A DNA stretch of 64,000 bases from Hetaerina americana (lineage: Eukaryota; Arthropoda; Insecta; Odonata; Calopterygidae): positions 68,163,590-68,227,589 of the forward strand of contig JAKTNV010000006.1 in assembly GCA_022747635.1 (NCBI GenBank), given 5' to 3'. The notes beneath the pieces were generated by a model. The model was not told where the DNA came from and ran no database searches. It saw only the letters and a program-made list of their open reading frames with translations. Positions 12,153 to 22,317 of the stretch are shown piece by piece (position 1 is the stretch's first letter; the number at the start of each line of letters is the position of its first letter). The translations under genes and the position numbers were made by a program.

Positions 12153-12458
12153 CAAAAAATTGCACCTTAGGATGTACGACAGTAAAAATGTATCCAGTAA
12201 AGTGCGAGCTAGAATTTGAAAAGTAAGAAGGCTAAATTCCACTACAACATAGACATGCAACATACAATGGTATCCCCCCCAATATCTTGTTTAAAAAGGC
12301 CTTACGAAAGGACGAAGATAAATGTTGCTGAATGGACTGCTATGGCAAACCTCGGCGTTTTTAGCTAGCTAGGAATATATGGAAACGGAACATTCAAGGG
12401 GAACCCTTAAGAGGTGATCAATTATGTGCTCTGTCACGGATTGTTAAATTGAGTGCAA

Positions 12459-12461
<3 letters not shown>

Positions 12462-12536
<75 letters not shown>
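12462..12536. repeat. (TA)n microsatellite
   Basis: About 75 bp of uninterrupted TA dinucleotides, ending in TACGTA, roughly 75 bp upstream of the candidate exon at 12611. Confidence 0.95.
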
Positions 12537-12537
<1 letters not shown>

Positions 12538-12610
12538 GTAAATAACATACAAATGGTGACATTTAAAGGGAGGACTCAGAGTCGTTAACCTCGGTTTGCT
12601 TTCCTTTCAG

Positions 12611-12757
12611 CTCCAGGGACCATATGGATTGCACTCACAATTTCCAGAATTATCCCTCTATGGTTTTTCCTGCATTACCTACACCTTTTCCACGGACACC
12701 GTTGTCACACCATTCGATATTCCTCTCATTGTCAGCAGGATAAAGAAAAGATTGGAG
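12611..12757 (+). CDS. Candidate internal coding exon of an unidentified host gene (49 codons)
   Basis: A 147-nt stretch is open in one frame, starting LQGPYGLHSQ and ending SRIKKRLE. It is preceded by a strong 3' splice site (TTTGCTTTCCTTTCAG ending at 12610, with a possible branch point GTTAACC just upstream) and followed by a 5' splice site GAG|GTTAGT at 12758. The length is a multiple of three, so it would be a phase 0-0 exon that can be skipped without a frameshift. Composition is visibly less AT-biased than the flanks. I do not recognise the protein. The order GPYG...VTPF loosely recalls the nucleotide-binding region of NADPH-oxidase/ferric-reductase proteins, but the glycine-rich GxGxG is absent, so I do not assign that. 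No partner exons were found nearby. Confidence 0.5.
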
Positions 12758-13168
12758 GTTAGTATTATAATATTTCTTATTAAACACCTGTGATAATTTC
12801 AATTTGGGAAAGAAATAGATATTAGAGCCATCATGATGTTGTAAAAGCCATATTTCTTGCTAATTGCACCATCATTGGGTATTCAACCGTACATACTATG
12901 ATGTGTCCTAGAAAGGTATTAGGATTGAAACTTAATTCTGACAGTAAAGTTTAACAGGAATACTGCGAGTTGGCAGGGAGATGAGGTCTTCAGAAATTGG
13001 AACCATCTATAGCTAGAAACTATGGCTAGATGGCGCACGAAAGGTTTATAGCGATATTCCTCCACCCACCGTAAGTGCGAGACCACCGTAAGTACCGCCA
13101 ACAATCCTTTTGCATACAAGAATCAAAGGACATATTTATTATTTTTATTCATAAGAAGACACTTAGCT
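12758..13168. other. Putative intron or intergenic DNA
   Basis: AT-rich, with no second exon or repeat that I can support. If the exon at 12611 is real, this would be the start of its downstream intron. Confidence 0.35.
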
Positions 13169-13272
13169 TTTTCACATAGAATATTTTTATTACCGTCTCA
13201 GTTTCGTTACAGCGTAATATCTTCAAGTAATTACGATTTATTAGGTCGTAATAAAGATAATCTATGTGAACA
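13169..13272. repeat. Short palindromic element with hammerhead-like core
   Basis: Inverted arms TTCACATAGAATATTTTTAT (13171-13190) and GTAATAAAGATAATCTATGT (13249-13268) bound a 104-bp unit. On the minus strand the left arm carries UUGAAGA (13220-13226), a UUAC-GCU-GUAA stem-loop and GAAAC (13201-13205), i.e. a hammerhead-like core with one substitution in CUGANGA. The arm TTTTCACATA...TTTTATTAC...GTTTCGTTA matches the left half of the palindrome at 5306-5345, so the two are members of one family. Confidence 0.65.
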
Positions 13273-13947
13273 AGCAAAGTATCTTTTTCATCATTAAAGC
13301 CATCCACCATGGTACTGCTGGAATTGTGTTGTTTCTTTTGAAACTTTCTTTCAATCCACATGCAGGTATTAATCATTGTTTTCAGCTGCCGACTTGGCTT
13401 AACCCTTATTAAAAGTTTTTAAACTATAATATCTTCTTTATATGATGTCCTCATAAGTTTAAAGCCCTTCTGAAGGAGGCTTATTCTTGGGATATAGTTG
13501 TTCTAACTTAAAATACTTCTACTGTCATGAAGCATTATGGCTCGCACGTTTTATACTAACTTCCTACGAGTATCTCTTTCTACCTTTCATTTCGGTCGCT
13601 GTGCGCTTTAATACAGAATTAGGTCATTTCTGATTAATTTTTTAATTTTGTTCAATCGTGTTATCTCTTTTCTGTATGTATTTTTCTTTTTGTCAGGTCG
13701 AGTATTTTAAAAGTTTTTTTCCTTTTAGAAAATTAATATTTTACGTCAACCATTTTCAATTTCATAATAACGTATTATCGTGTACGAGCATTTTTTTAAA
13801 CCCTCTTAGTAAAGATAGATGGAACAAATTTGCTGGTGATCCTTGGCTTTTGTCAAAAGATGTTACGCTAGTTTAGGCTGAAAACTATAAGATTACATCT
13901 ATGAATGCTTTAAACTGGCTTGCAAGCTTATTAACTTGTGCATCATG
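13273..13947. other. AT-rich DNA without an identifiable gene
   Basis: A 72-codon frame at 13658-13876 is phenylalanine- and serine-rich and has no recognisable domain. I treat it as chance. Confidence 0.45.
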
Positions 13948-13949
13948 TA

Positions 13950-14041
13950 CGAGGGTGCTCTGAAAAGTTTCCGACCTATCAAAGATACGAAACATGTTTT
14001 CTGAAATTTTATGAGGTCGGAAACTTTTTAGGCCACCCTCG
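13950..14041. mobile_element. 92-bp mariner-type MITE
   Basis: The unit is bounded by TA dinucleotides (13948-13949 and 14042-14043), the target duplication of Tc1/mariner elements. Its termini are inverted repeats of about 28 bp differing at three positions; the left starts CGAGGGTGCTCTGAAAAG and the right, complemented, starts CGAGGGTGGCCTAAAAAG. It encodes nothing. The terminal repeats differ from those of the mariner at 41092-42410, so a different transposase would have mobilised it. Confidence 0.85.
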
Positions 14042-14043
14042 TA

Positions 14044-14732
14044 TTGTGTTCAACATTTTTCTCAGATTACCGTTAATAACATTGTGTTAAATCTTTTTCA
14101 TCAAATTTACCTTGTACTCTTCTAATAAACCTTAAAAGTTGTTGTTAGTTTCTCCAAATATTCCCGCATGTGTTACACCCCGGAGAGGTCGTGAGTGAGG
14201 GAAACGGCCATGTTTAATTGAGCCTACACACGATGCAGTCGGCTTGGATCATGAAAATAAAATCGGAAATTGAGTGCCAGAACCAGCAGATTCAAACAAA
14301 TCTTCTTCTCACGGACAATACGGGATTGTAACTGCCGGTTTATAGATAGCAAACATCTCATTTGCTACCCACAATGTCAAGGGAAAAATTAGTTTTACAA
14401 AAATGCGTCCACTTTCCCTAATATCGTGCGACCTGTAGTCAAAACCCTTTTAGCCAAACCGCATTGAAGTGCCATGAAAGAATGTAGTGCCCGTTGCAGT
14501 ATTGTTCACCCTGCTTTGCTTGTTTGCAAATATCTCTTTCCATTGATCGTCTCTCTCTAGGGGGAAAGACACCTCCGCTGCCTGCCTGCTACGGTGTGAC
14601 ACATTCCATTCCTATGTTGTTGGGGGCGGAGACCATGTGTTTCATGTCCATTTGATATTAAAATCTCCCTTTCTTACTTTATAGTTCCAATTTGAACGTT
14701 ATTGAATAGAGTTTTTACTAATTACGACAAAG
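14044..14732. other. No gene seen
   Basis: Mixed-composition sequence without a supportable ORF or repeat. Confidence 0.45.
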
Positions 14733-14880
14733 CAACAATTTCAGAGTGTAAAAATCATTCGCCTTGACCGGGATTCGAACTCGTATCCCTCGATGCCAGG
14801 CCGAGTGCTTTAGCCAAGGAAGCTACTGAGGCGTTCTCTTACACTTCGCTATTTTTTACTGACTGAAATTGTGGAATTGT
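14733..14880 (-). repeat. tRNA-like core flanked by inverted arms (SINE/MITE hybrid)
   Basis: On the minus strand a tRNA-like sequence runs from GTAGCTTCCTTGGCTAAAGC (A-box region), through a pairable arm CTCGG...TCGAG, to a perfect B-box-like GAGTTCGAATCCCGGTC. It is flanked by matching inverted arms: CAATTTCAGAGTGTAAAAA at 14734-14754 and, complemented, AATTTCAGTCAGTAAAAAA at about 14855-14874, with GGCG and TTACAC also mirrored closer in. No acceptor stem consistent with a functional tRNA was found, so I call it a SINE-like unit and not a gene. Confidence 0.6.
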
Positions 14881-14973
14881 AAAACACATTTAGTGGATGA
14901 CTCCATTAAAAGTTACTGCCCCTGTATCTCCCACTGTTTCTTCGAATATTTTTACTACATTTGTAGGAGCATG

Positions 14974-15172
14974 CGAATGAGTATGTAAGTTGATACTATA
15001 TGTATTTGCATGCGCGTTATATAAAAATGTTTTTGCATGAATATTTTTGCCTCTTTGGGTCCATTTTGCATGTAGTTTTATTTAATTTTACGGTTAGTGA
15101 ATTAAAACTCCCCTTCACACGCCCCCGCGGCGGCTTACGGGATATTATGTAGATGCATGTAGATGTAGGCGT
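14974..15172 (+). repeat. Dispersed repeat E, plus-strand copy
   Basis: It carries the modules of the copy at 11961-12152 in the same order: GTAAGTTGATACTATATGTA, TTTGCATGCG, TTTTTGCATGAATAT, then CGCGGCGGCTTACGGGATAT and a GTAGATG-rich tail. The middle section differs, suggesting old divergence or two subfamilies. It sits immediately 3' of the tRNA-like unit at 14733 and next to a minus-strand LINE. Confidence 0.7.
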
Positions 15173-15199
15173 TCGGGAGAGAATTGCTCTTTTTCAAAA

Positions 15200-16260
15200 T
15201 TTCATAACTACGCACTTATTTAAGTTTGATTCTAATTACACAAGCGCTGTTTAACTTTAAGGTCAGCAGCTAAAGCTTCTGTGACCTCATGGTTACGGAT
15301 ATCATCGTAAACCTCTACATCGTCGGCAAAACACTTATGACTACGGTGACAGTGCGGTGAACGGAAAGTAGGAATCAAAGACGTTCGATAACTCTTCCCT
15401 GGGGAACACCTGAATAAACTGCTATTGCCTTTGAACTTACTCCATCTATGATTACTCTTTGTACCCGACCATTCAAAAAGTCTTTAATCCAACCACAGAT
15501 ATTTTTATCTATGCTACGTATATGCTGTTAGCTTTGTGAGTGGTTTACTATAAGGTGTTTTGTAAAAGGCTTTCTCAAAATCTAGAAAATCCGCGTCCAC
15601 TGGAACTTTGCTCTCTGTAGAAATATGAATATTGTGAACAAAAAGTGCAAGCTGTATGTTACAGGATCTACCCATTCTGAAACCGTGCTTATTTTTCACT
15701 ATTAACTCCTGACTGTCCAGGTGTCTCAAGATCGAAATAGTAACTATATGTTCCATAGCCTTGCATAGGTCTGTAATTACTCGGTTCCTTCTTGCATCCT
15801 TTTTTAAATATTTGTGCTACGCTAATCTCAGGGAATCTAGTAATCTACTAGCGATTTTAAAATATGATTTCTAGATATCGTGTATTTTACAACGCTAGAT
15901 CCTTAAATATACGAACGGGGTTTTCGATCGGGCTTAATATTTTTCAACAACTAATCTGTTTCAATACATGAGATTTCAATTTTGAGCTTCGGTATGGCAT
16001 CGGCACGATTTTATTTCATATCGGAAACGGTCGGTGATATTTCAGTGAAGTCGCTTGAAGAAGGAATTAATTAAGTTAGCTTTTTCCGAATTGCTAGTTA
16101 CTTTTCAGCTTTTATCATTTTTGAGTGAATTAATTATTTAATAATTTCCCTGAACCTCTCTGACGTATGACCAAAATGCTTTTGGATTTTCTTTCAAATT
16201 TTCCTCTAATCTTCGCTTTACGATTTCTAGAATTCCTTATAGACATTCGCCCTACATAGA
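15200..16260 (-). mobile_element. CR1/L2/Jockey-type LINE (family C), minus-strand fragment
   Basis: From 16260 downward the minus strand shows the linker typical of these elements, readable as ENLKENPKAFWSYVRE then NSFFK. It continues with FPEISVAQIFKKGCKKE-PSNYRP (the NYRP motif), AMEHIV, KHGFRMGRSC, FLDFEKAF, GVPQG, and finally the catalytic motif FADDVEVY near 15320. The order is that of a non-LTR reverse transcriptase, from the linker before the fingers to the palm. Several frameshifts separate the pieces, a few codons are missing after NYRP, and the thumb and 3' end are absent, so it is a truncated relic. Confidence 0.85.
15514..15756 (-). pseudogene. RT palm fragment of LINE family C
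   Basis: This 80-residue open stretch begins MEHIV, contains HGFRMGRSCN (the GFR fold common to non-LTR RTs) and FLDFEKAF, in which the first catalytic aspartate of the palm is retained. Homology continues on either side in other frames (NYRP upstream, FADD downstream). It is therefore an interior piece of a protein that is normally several hundred residues longer. Confidence 0.8.
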
Positions 16261-16918
16261 GAAGATCATAAGTGATCCAATTAAAAAATTTGTTTTTATT
16301 TTACATCACATTTTTAACACCGATTGATACCTGTAAAATAGCTCTCACACTATCCCACTGTGTCCGTATAATTTCAACCTAATTTTTGGGAAGTTACACA
16401 TCCCCTTCAAATTATTTGAAGTTACATTCAGTCTATTCCGATTTATCACTTCCTGAAAAAAATATAAATAGTTTCACTTATCTGAGTTAAAGTTCCGTAA
16501 CTCTAATGATTGAAGTATCACCAACTTCTTACAGTCCACACCAAAATAATATTAATTAAGCGTAGGAAATAATGTAATGAAACGTGTTTCATACCCTTTC
16601 ATTTCATAGCATTTGGAATTCATTCAGGAAATAAAAGAATATAAAAAAAATCAGACATTATCAATGGAATTCAACTTAATTTATTTAAGGTGAATAAATT
16701 TGCCTATTGGCTAAATCAGGTGGGTAGCAGATTGCCATACCAATCTAATGGTCGCATGGGACCAACATCGTAGACAATGACTTCGCAGCTTTTATATTCA
16801 CTAAAGGTACAACCAAATACATAGCTCAGCGTCAAGGAAATAGATTCAAGGATTTCATAATGTACAGTTCATCACTCAGAATGGAAACGGAAAGGTCTAC
16901 TCTGGTGTTGGTTTAGTG
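16261..16918. other. AT-rich DNA, nothing assigned
   Basis: No ORF, tRNA-like motif or repeat that I can support. Confidence 0.45.
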
Positions 16919-17206
16919 TCACTTGGAAGAAAAATTGCTTTTGAATCCGTCATCAACAGAAGTATTAATCATAATCATCGATATTCTTGCGTGTGAGGAC
17001 GAGGTAAGAACTGCGTCTTCTAAATGACGATTCACAGATTTATCTGGAATCAAAACGTGTTTTTCCGGGGACAAAGCATCGACGTGCTCAAGGGAGAGTT
17101 TCCCTTTCCTCTTTTCCTTGATGCGCAATGGGCAACGCTGTGTAATGTGGCTTTGATTGCCACACGCCTTGGTCGCCAATAAACCTCCCGAAAGAAGATT
17201 ACGCAC
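16919..17206 (-). CDS. Unidentified 95-codon ORF with a partial CCHC-like knuckle
   Basis: The minus-strand frame contains KACGNQSHITQRCPLR near residues 13-28. The spacing C-X4-H-X4-C equals the second half of a retroviral-type CCHC zinc knuckle, but the first cysteine of the C-X2-C pair is replaced by threonine. A basic run KEKRKGK and a polar C-terminal half follow. It could be an exon of a nucleic-acid-binding protein or a decayed retroelement gag/ORF1 piece; the neighbourhood gives no second exon. Composition is more GC-rich than the surroundings, which argues weakly against pure chance. Confidence 0.3.
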   Translation of the reverse strand: MRNLLSGGLLATKACGNQSHITQRCPLRIKEKRKGKLSLEHVDALSPEKHVLIPDKSVNRHLEDAVLTSSSHARISMIMINTSVDDGFKSNFSSK

Positions 17207-17925
17207 TTTATAGAGGTCACCAGGAAGTTGGTCTCTACGAGCGACCGTAATCTAGTACAGGATTATGGATCATGCGGGCAGCCAGGTGGCAATTTGGAGG
17301 AACCTTTTGCCTCATTACCTGGTGTTGTGGGTGCCCCGGGTCTGTCCTTTCATGCGGGCTGTTCTTGTGGCACGGGTATAACGGGTAATAAGGTTAGTTT
17401 AGGTATTCCAAGTTTACGGGTGTATCCAGAGTAGTGTTTTATTAATGTTTATCGCCTGTTTCGAGTGAAAGGCCTCGTCGGCAAACACTTTCCGTGCTGA
17501 TAATCATTAAAATACTTGTGTAAACTCTTTGACTTGGCGGAGGTTTTATGCGGATGTAAGTGCTTTTATACTTGGAACCGCCTCTTAAGGAAAGAAGAGG
17601 TATCCTTTACCCTTGCGGGAATGTAGAGATTTCTGAACTTTCCTTGTTGTCAAAAATGGATTGCCAAATTTATTCAGTTGAAATGAGCATCGAACACTGA
17701 AAATATTTCGTTTTCGATGGAGGGAAAATAAACAGCGTCTTAATCGCCGGTCATTCATCAATCACCTTTTGTCCATTATGTGCTCATTAAGATAATACAA
17801 GTAGGATAAGTAAAAAAAGTTTAATTTATATGTTATCTCTTTCGGTATTGGTGAATTTTGAATTGTAACTTGTGACTTTGAGTTAAAAATGTGCACTAAA
17901 AATCTGTATAATCAGACAAAGCCCA
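17207..17925. other. GC-richer patch without an identified gene
   Basis: A plus-strand frame at 17228-17434 is glycine- and proline-containing and ends shortly after an AAG|GTTAGT that could be a splice donor. No acceptor or domain supports it. Confidence 0.3.
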
Positions 17926-18226
17926 TTAAATGAGATACTCATAATTAGTAAACTTACACGTGAATTGATTTTCAACAAAAATGATGTATGATTGGGGATC
18001 ACGTTTTTGCGACGGCTTATTTATTGGCTTCCCCCTTATGAGAGCCTGGGTTGAAAATCTTTCGGCTGAGGAATTTTTTTGAGGTATCCCGATAAATACT
18101 TTGGATGCTATCTTGAGAGCACTTGAAGTTAGTACGCCGTCCATCGGATGGGGCGTTATACTGTGAACCCCTTACGGTCCTTCGCCAATAGTAGGTTGGT
18201 GATGACACCGGGTTTCTCTTCACCAC
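17926..18226 (-). other. Possible unidentified repeat
   Basis: Two overlapping minus-strand frames (17926-18144 and 18017-18226) cover a patch with higher GC than its surroundings. The impression of a dispersed repeat is from composition and style only; there is no second copy in the window. Confidence 0.2.
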
Positions 18227-20849
18227 TCTCCCATTAGTTGAAAATTCCCTGCGAAACCAAATTACACTTTATTGCGAAAATAAACTTATCCGTCGTTCGT
18301 CTTCCTAAAAATGGCGATTGTTACTTTTTAAATCGTAATTGTGACCATCCGCAAATGTTGCTAATTTTTGATCCTCAGGAAGAATTTTCTCACCCAATGA
18401 AAATCAGGAGAATTTAATGACCCGTAATTTCGACTAACGCCCGATTTCGAATAACGATTCGATTTTTTAATAATCCTGGGAAAAACAGTTTCATCAGAAA
18501 TCAATGAGTTTTACATGCTATTTTTATCCCTTTACGAAAAGCGCCGGAATATTTGGAGTCTTAATGATGACTCTCACGCAGAGTCAACTCTCACATTTTC
18601 CTTTTTCGGTAACCTACCATAGTTCTCAATTTGATTATGTTGTCCCAAAATATTCTTGATAATCGCATGTAAACCTTTTGATACAAATGTGCGGCATTCT
18701 TCATCAGCTTCTTCCTCAATACGAACAAATTTGAAATAAATTTCAAATATGTTAATTTATGGCTTTTGCTACGACGTTTAACCTAGTCTTAAACATTGCG
18801 CAACGTCCTTTTATTCCCTAAGGTCTACATATTCGGTCACCAGAGCGCCGAGATTTGAGGAAAAGCAAAAAAGTCCATTATATTGGCATCTATTGACTAG
18901 TGGGGAATCCTGCCTCTCACAGCCAAGAGAAACAGATGCACTCCAATTGCTTGCCAGACCCTGAGAGCCAACATAACGAAGGGTCTCATCTCTCGATCAG
19001 CGCTCATGTGGCTGCGTACCGATTTTTGTGATTGAGAGTACCTACACACACACCGAGAGATCTTCACTTCATTTAATTTACAAAAGCTCTAATTCTGAGA
19101 AAATTGGTATTGTTTTAATTTTTCGGAGTGAATGCAAGTGAATAGTAAAAACAACTTTTATTAAGGAGATATTGATATATAAAACTATTTTTTTGTACTG
19201 TTAGTAGTAATTATATTGTTTTCCTTGATTCATCAAACTGGATTAATGGCTAGATCTTTATCACGTTATGTAGGTTGGAAACCCACCGGTACAGGTATAT
19301 TTTATAATTGTTCGATCTGTGCGAGTGATTCTTTCCGTTCTTAATTCAAAATTTTAGAGTTTAAGAACAACTTAGGGCAATGGGTTATTGAAATGAATTA
19401 ATGGTTGCAGCCAAATTTCAAATGGTATGCATTGACACCCATAAAAAATACTTATTGAACCGTGGTTGCATTCTCTATCAGAAAAAAATATTTTTAGTGT
19501 TCCTACTATATAAAATAGCCACCAATGTCATGTTATTCGATTAAATATGTCCTATATCCTCATTTCATGTATCTAATAATTGAAAAACTGCTCCAGTGGG
19601 TACGTAGATACACCCACGCACACTTACACATGTCTGTCATACCTACCTTAATATGTGTCAAAATTGTTAATAAAGGTTGGTAACTAATTATATTTTGAAA
19701 GCTCTTTATATGAGCTTTAATTCGGGTCGACTGAAGCTAAATTGTTTGCGCAGAGAATGATTAATGCGGAGGGGTTGAGACCTCGGTTGGATTTGTGGAA
19801 TAATTTGGCGCCGGGCCAAAATCCGCGCAAAGTAGTGAAAGTGCATTGGATCATCGTTGCCTGGCTGCGTATGACGAGCCGCTACGTCACCTAAGGGAGT
19901 GAGCACGTGATGTGATAACGAATGAAAGGATGTGATTAAATGGCTCGAGTATGGACCATCTACATAAATTTATGTACCTTGTCGCCCTCAACGTCCGCGA
20001 TTATTACTTGTAATAGTAATGCGTGGTAGATATCTCCCTTTCGAATGAGTTATTTTTTACTATTACTTTACAAACTTGTCATATATTTGTGCATAATGGC
20101 ATTGCAGAGATCTCATACTATTAATTTAAAGACCTTTCAAGATAATGTGTAACATATATTTACCCAGTGAAATGGTTTCGGTCGTGAGCAAAATATATTG
20201 CTAAGTTTTGCATGCTATCGTTTTCTGATGTAATTTAAGATTTAAAAAATTTTGATTTAAAGTATTCAGTTTCTGTTATCAAACATTTGCTGATTCAGGA
20301 ATGATAAACTTATATATTATTCAAAACGCTTCGGAGAAAATTCAATATATTATGCTAATGTTTTTATTGCTCGGGGAAATACTATTGTAGAGAATTAAAT
20401 CTTTTCAGATTACAAATAAAAAACCCTGTTAACATGTAAAGACGCGTCTGTTACTAAATGGCGTTAAGACAATTTTACTGCTAAAACTTTGCGTCTGAAA
20501 TATTCTATTGACCTATGTGCATATTACATTCTGCAAATATGAACATTTCCCGATATCGAGTAATTGATTTTTTTCAATCGCATGCCTAGAAATTGAAACT
20601 CAAAAATACTTCTTTACTGATGGATACCAAGCGTTCCTTAAGACATTGAACTTGATAGTAATGAAAGGACCCTTAAGCCATTTAATATTCAATTTAGAAA
20701 GGAATTTAAGTGATAGTGGAATGTCGTCATCATTTACTTCTCATGCTTGTCATGGACTTGTTGGCAATGCACTGTTAGGGAGCGCTTTGCAAAAACCAAC
20801 CAAATACCTATCCCCCCGAATGAAATGATGAATGCCGTCGTTTACTCTT
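18227..20849. other. AT-rich intergenic DNA, about 2.6 kb
   Basis: A GC-richer patch lies at about 19720-19900 and another at 18830-19030. Neither shows a domain, splice pattern or repeat that I recognise. Confidence 0.45.
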
Positions 20850-21200
20850 TCGTGATAACAAGTTAACGAGGCAGAAAACAAAGGTGAGCGGGCCGTTAAA
20901 ATGGCGGCGTAAATCACTCACTTCTCCGAGTCTTCGCCGCCGCAAATTGTTCCCGAAAGGCCTGCACAGCGACGCAAATTGGGACGACCGTTGATTCCAC
21001 AGTCACGTTTCTGAAAAATCTTTTCTCGCACACTGCTGAATGCGCTGGCTCACTTTCCCTCTGATACACCCCGCATCCCCTCCTGCCACCCCTTCCCTTA
21101 GTTTCGTGTCTCCATCACCCAAGCCTCGGCGCCAAATAACCTGTGATGACAAGACGTCACTGCGAGACATCTCTGCTCCTGAGAGCCATAAATTACCTTG
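20850..21200. promoter_or_regulatory. CpG-containing GC-rich patch, possible regulatory DNA
   Basis: This patch is markedly richer in GC and CpG than the flanks. It contains an AAAATGGCGGC motif (about 20900) of the kind bound by YY1/Pho-type factors and a CRE-like AAGACGTCAC (about 21150), then a C-rich tract. There is no ORF of note. The composition fits an insect promoter, enhancer or first-exon region, but that is inference only. Confidence 0.3.
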
Positions 21201-22317
21201 ATTTCCTATTCCATCACCTCACCTAAAATCATGGGAAAAGAAGTATTGCCTAGGAAAACATTTTGTTTTGGCTATCCGGTCAGATGATGACATTTTGCTC
21301 CTGAAATTTGACCAAATGAACTTCTCTGCGGAATAAATAACAGAATAAGTAGTTAGGATTACTGATACGTTGTTTACCTTCTTCATGCTGTTTTATCAGT
21401 AGGATTAGATTCCATATTGGATTTATTTCTGCTTAGTCGATTTCAGTTACTAATAATTGACGAACTGGTTAGTAGGCACAAACATTAATTAAATATTACT
21501 TATAAATGCACTTTTCGGTGGGAAAAATCCAAACTTAAACTGGAAAATTCCTGGAATTATCTTGAAAAAGACGACCCTCGTAAAACACATTTAAACGCAG
21601 TTTGACGGATTCTTTGATTGTTTCAATCTATGTGTTAATTAACAATACAATTATTAGCATATACCAACACAGTTGAACGACCCATTTTAAATTAAGTGTT
21701 ACTCCGTATGAAAAGTTCTTGTTACCATATTTTGAAAGAATCACATTATTCTTTACCACTCGTTATCACTCTATGACGTGATCAGTCTGTATATGTCTTC
21801 ATCTGCACGCACATATTCTTCTTTCTCAGGCAATACCATTGCTTTTTGTGCAATTGGATGGTTAAGTCCTACAGGCGACAAAATATTGCATTAAGAATGC
21901 TGTTTTCACGATTTCTACTAATGGTAATAAAATCTATAAAAATATGCATTGCTTCATAATAATTATTGTATTTTTTCTCGGGTTGCTGAGAATTCCATAA
22001 AATTTTGCGAAGTTACTTTTGCAGAATCTCATTTTAAAAGTATAATTTTATAACTATTTCGAATTGAGATTACATTCATTTCAGTATATTGCCTGTACTC
22101 CTTAAATGACATTATTTGCATGAAATACAAAGAGTGATATTCATATTTCGGTTATAATGAGTTTATAAAACGAGTCGTTCGATTCCATCCCTGAGTATGA
22201 GGGTTTATCGTGTCTTCTGATCCACAAACTTTGGCTGCAATAGAAATATGAACATTTAAAAAAATCCTTCAAATCGGAAATATGTGATTATATTATTGTT
22301 GTATTTATTATTGATTT
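21201..22317. other. AT-rich DNA, nothing assigned
   Basis: Only short open frames. No recognisable repeat up to the LINE starting near 22318. Confidence 0.45.

Noticed and set aside
12611..12757. NADPH oxidase / ferric reductase exon
   Set aside because: Only GPYG and VTPF recall that family; the glycine-rich nucleotide-binding loop is missing and the spacing is off.
14760..14850. Functional tRNA gene on the minus strand
   Set aside because: No complete acceptor stem; flanked by inverted arms; better explained as a SINE-like unit.
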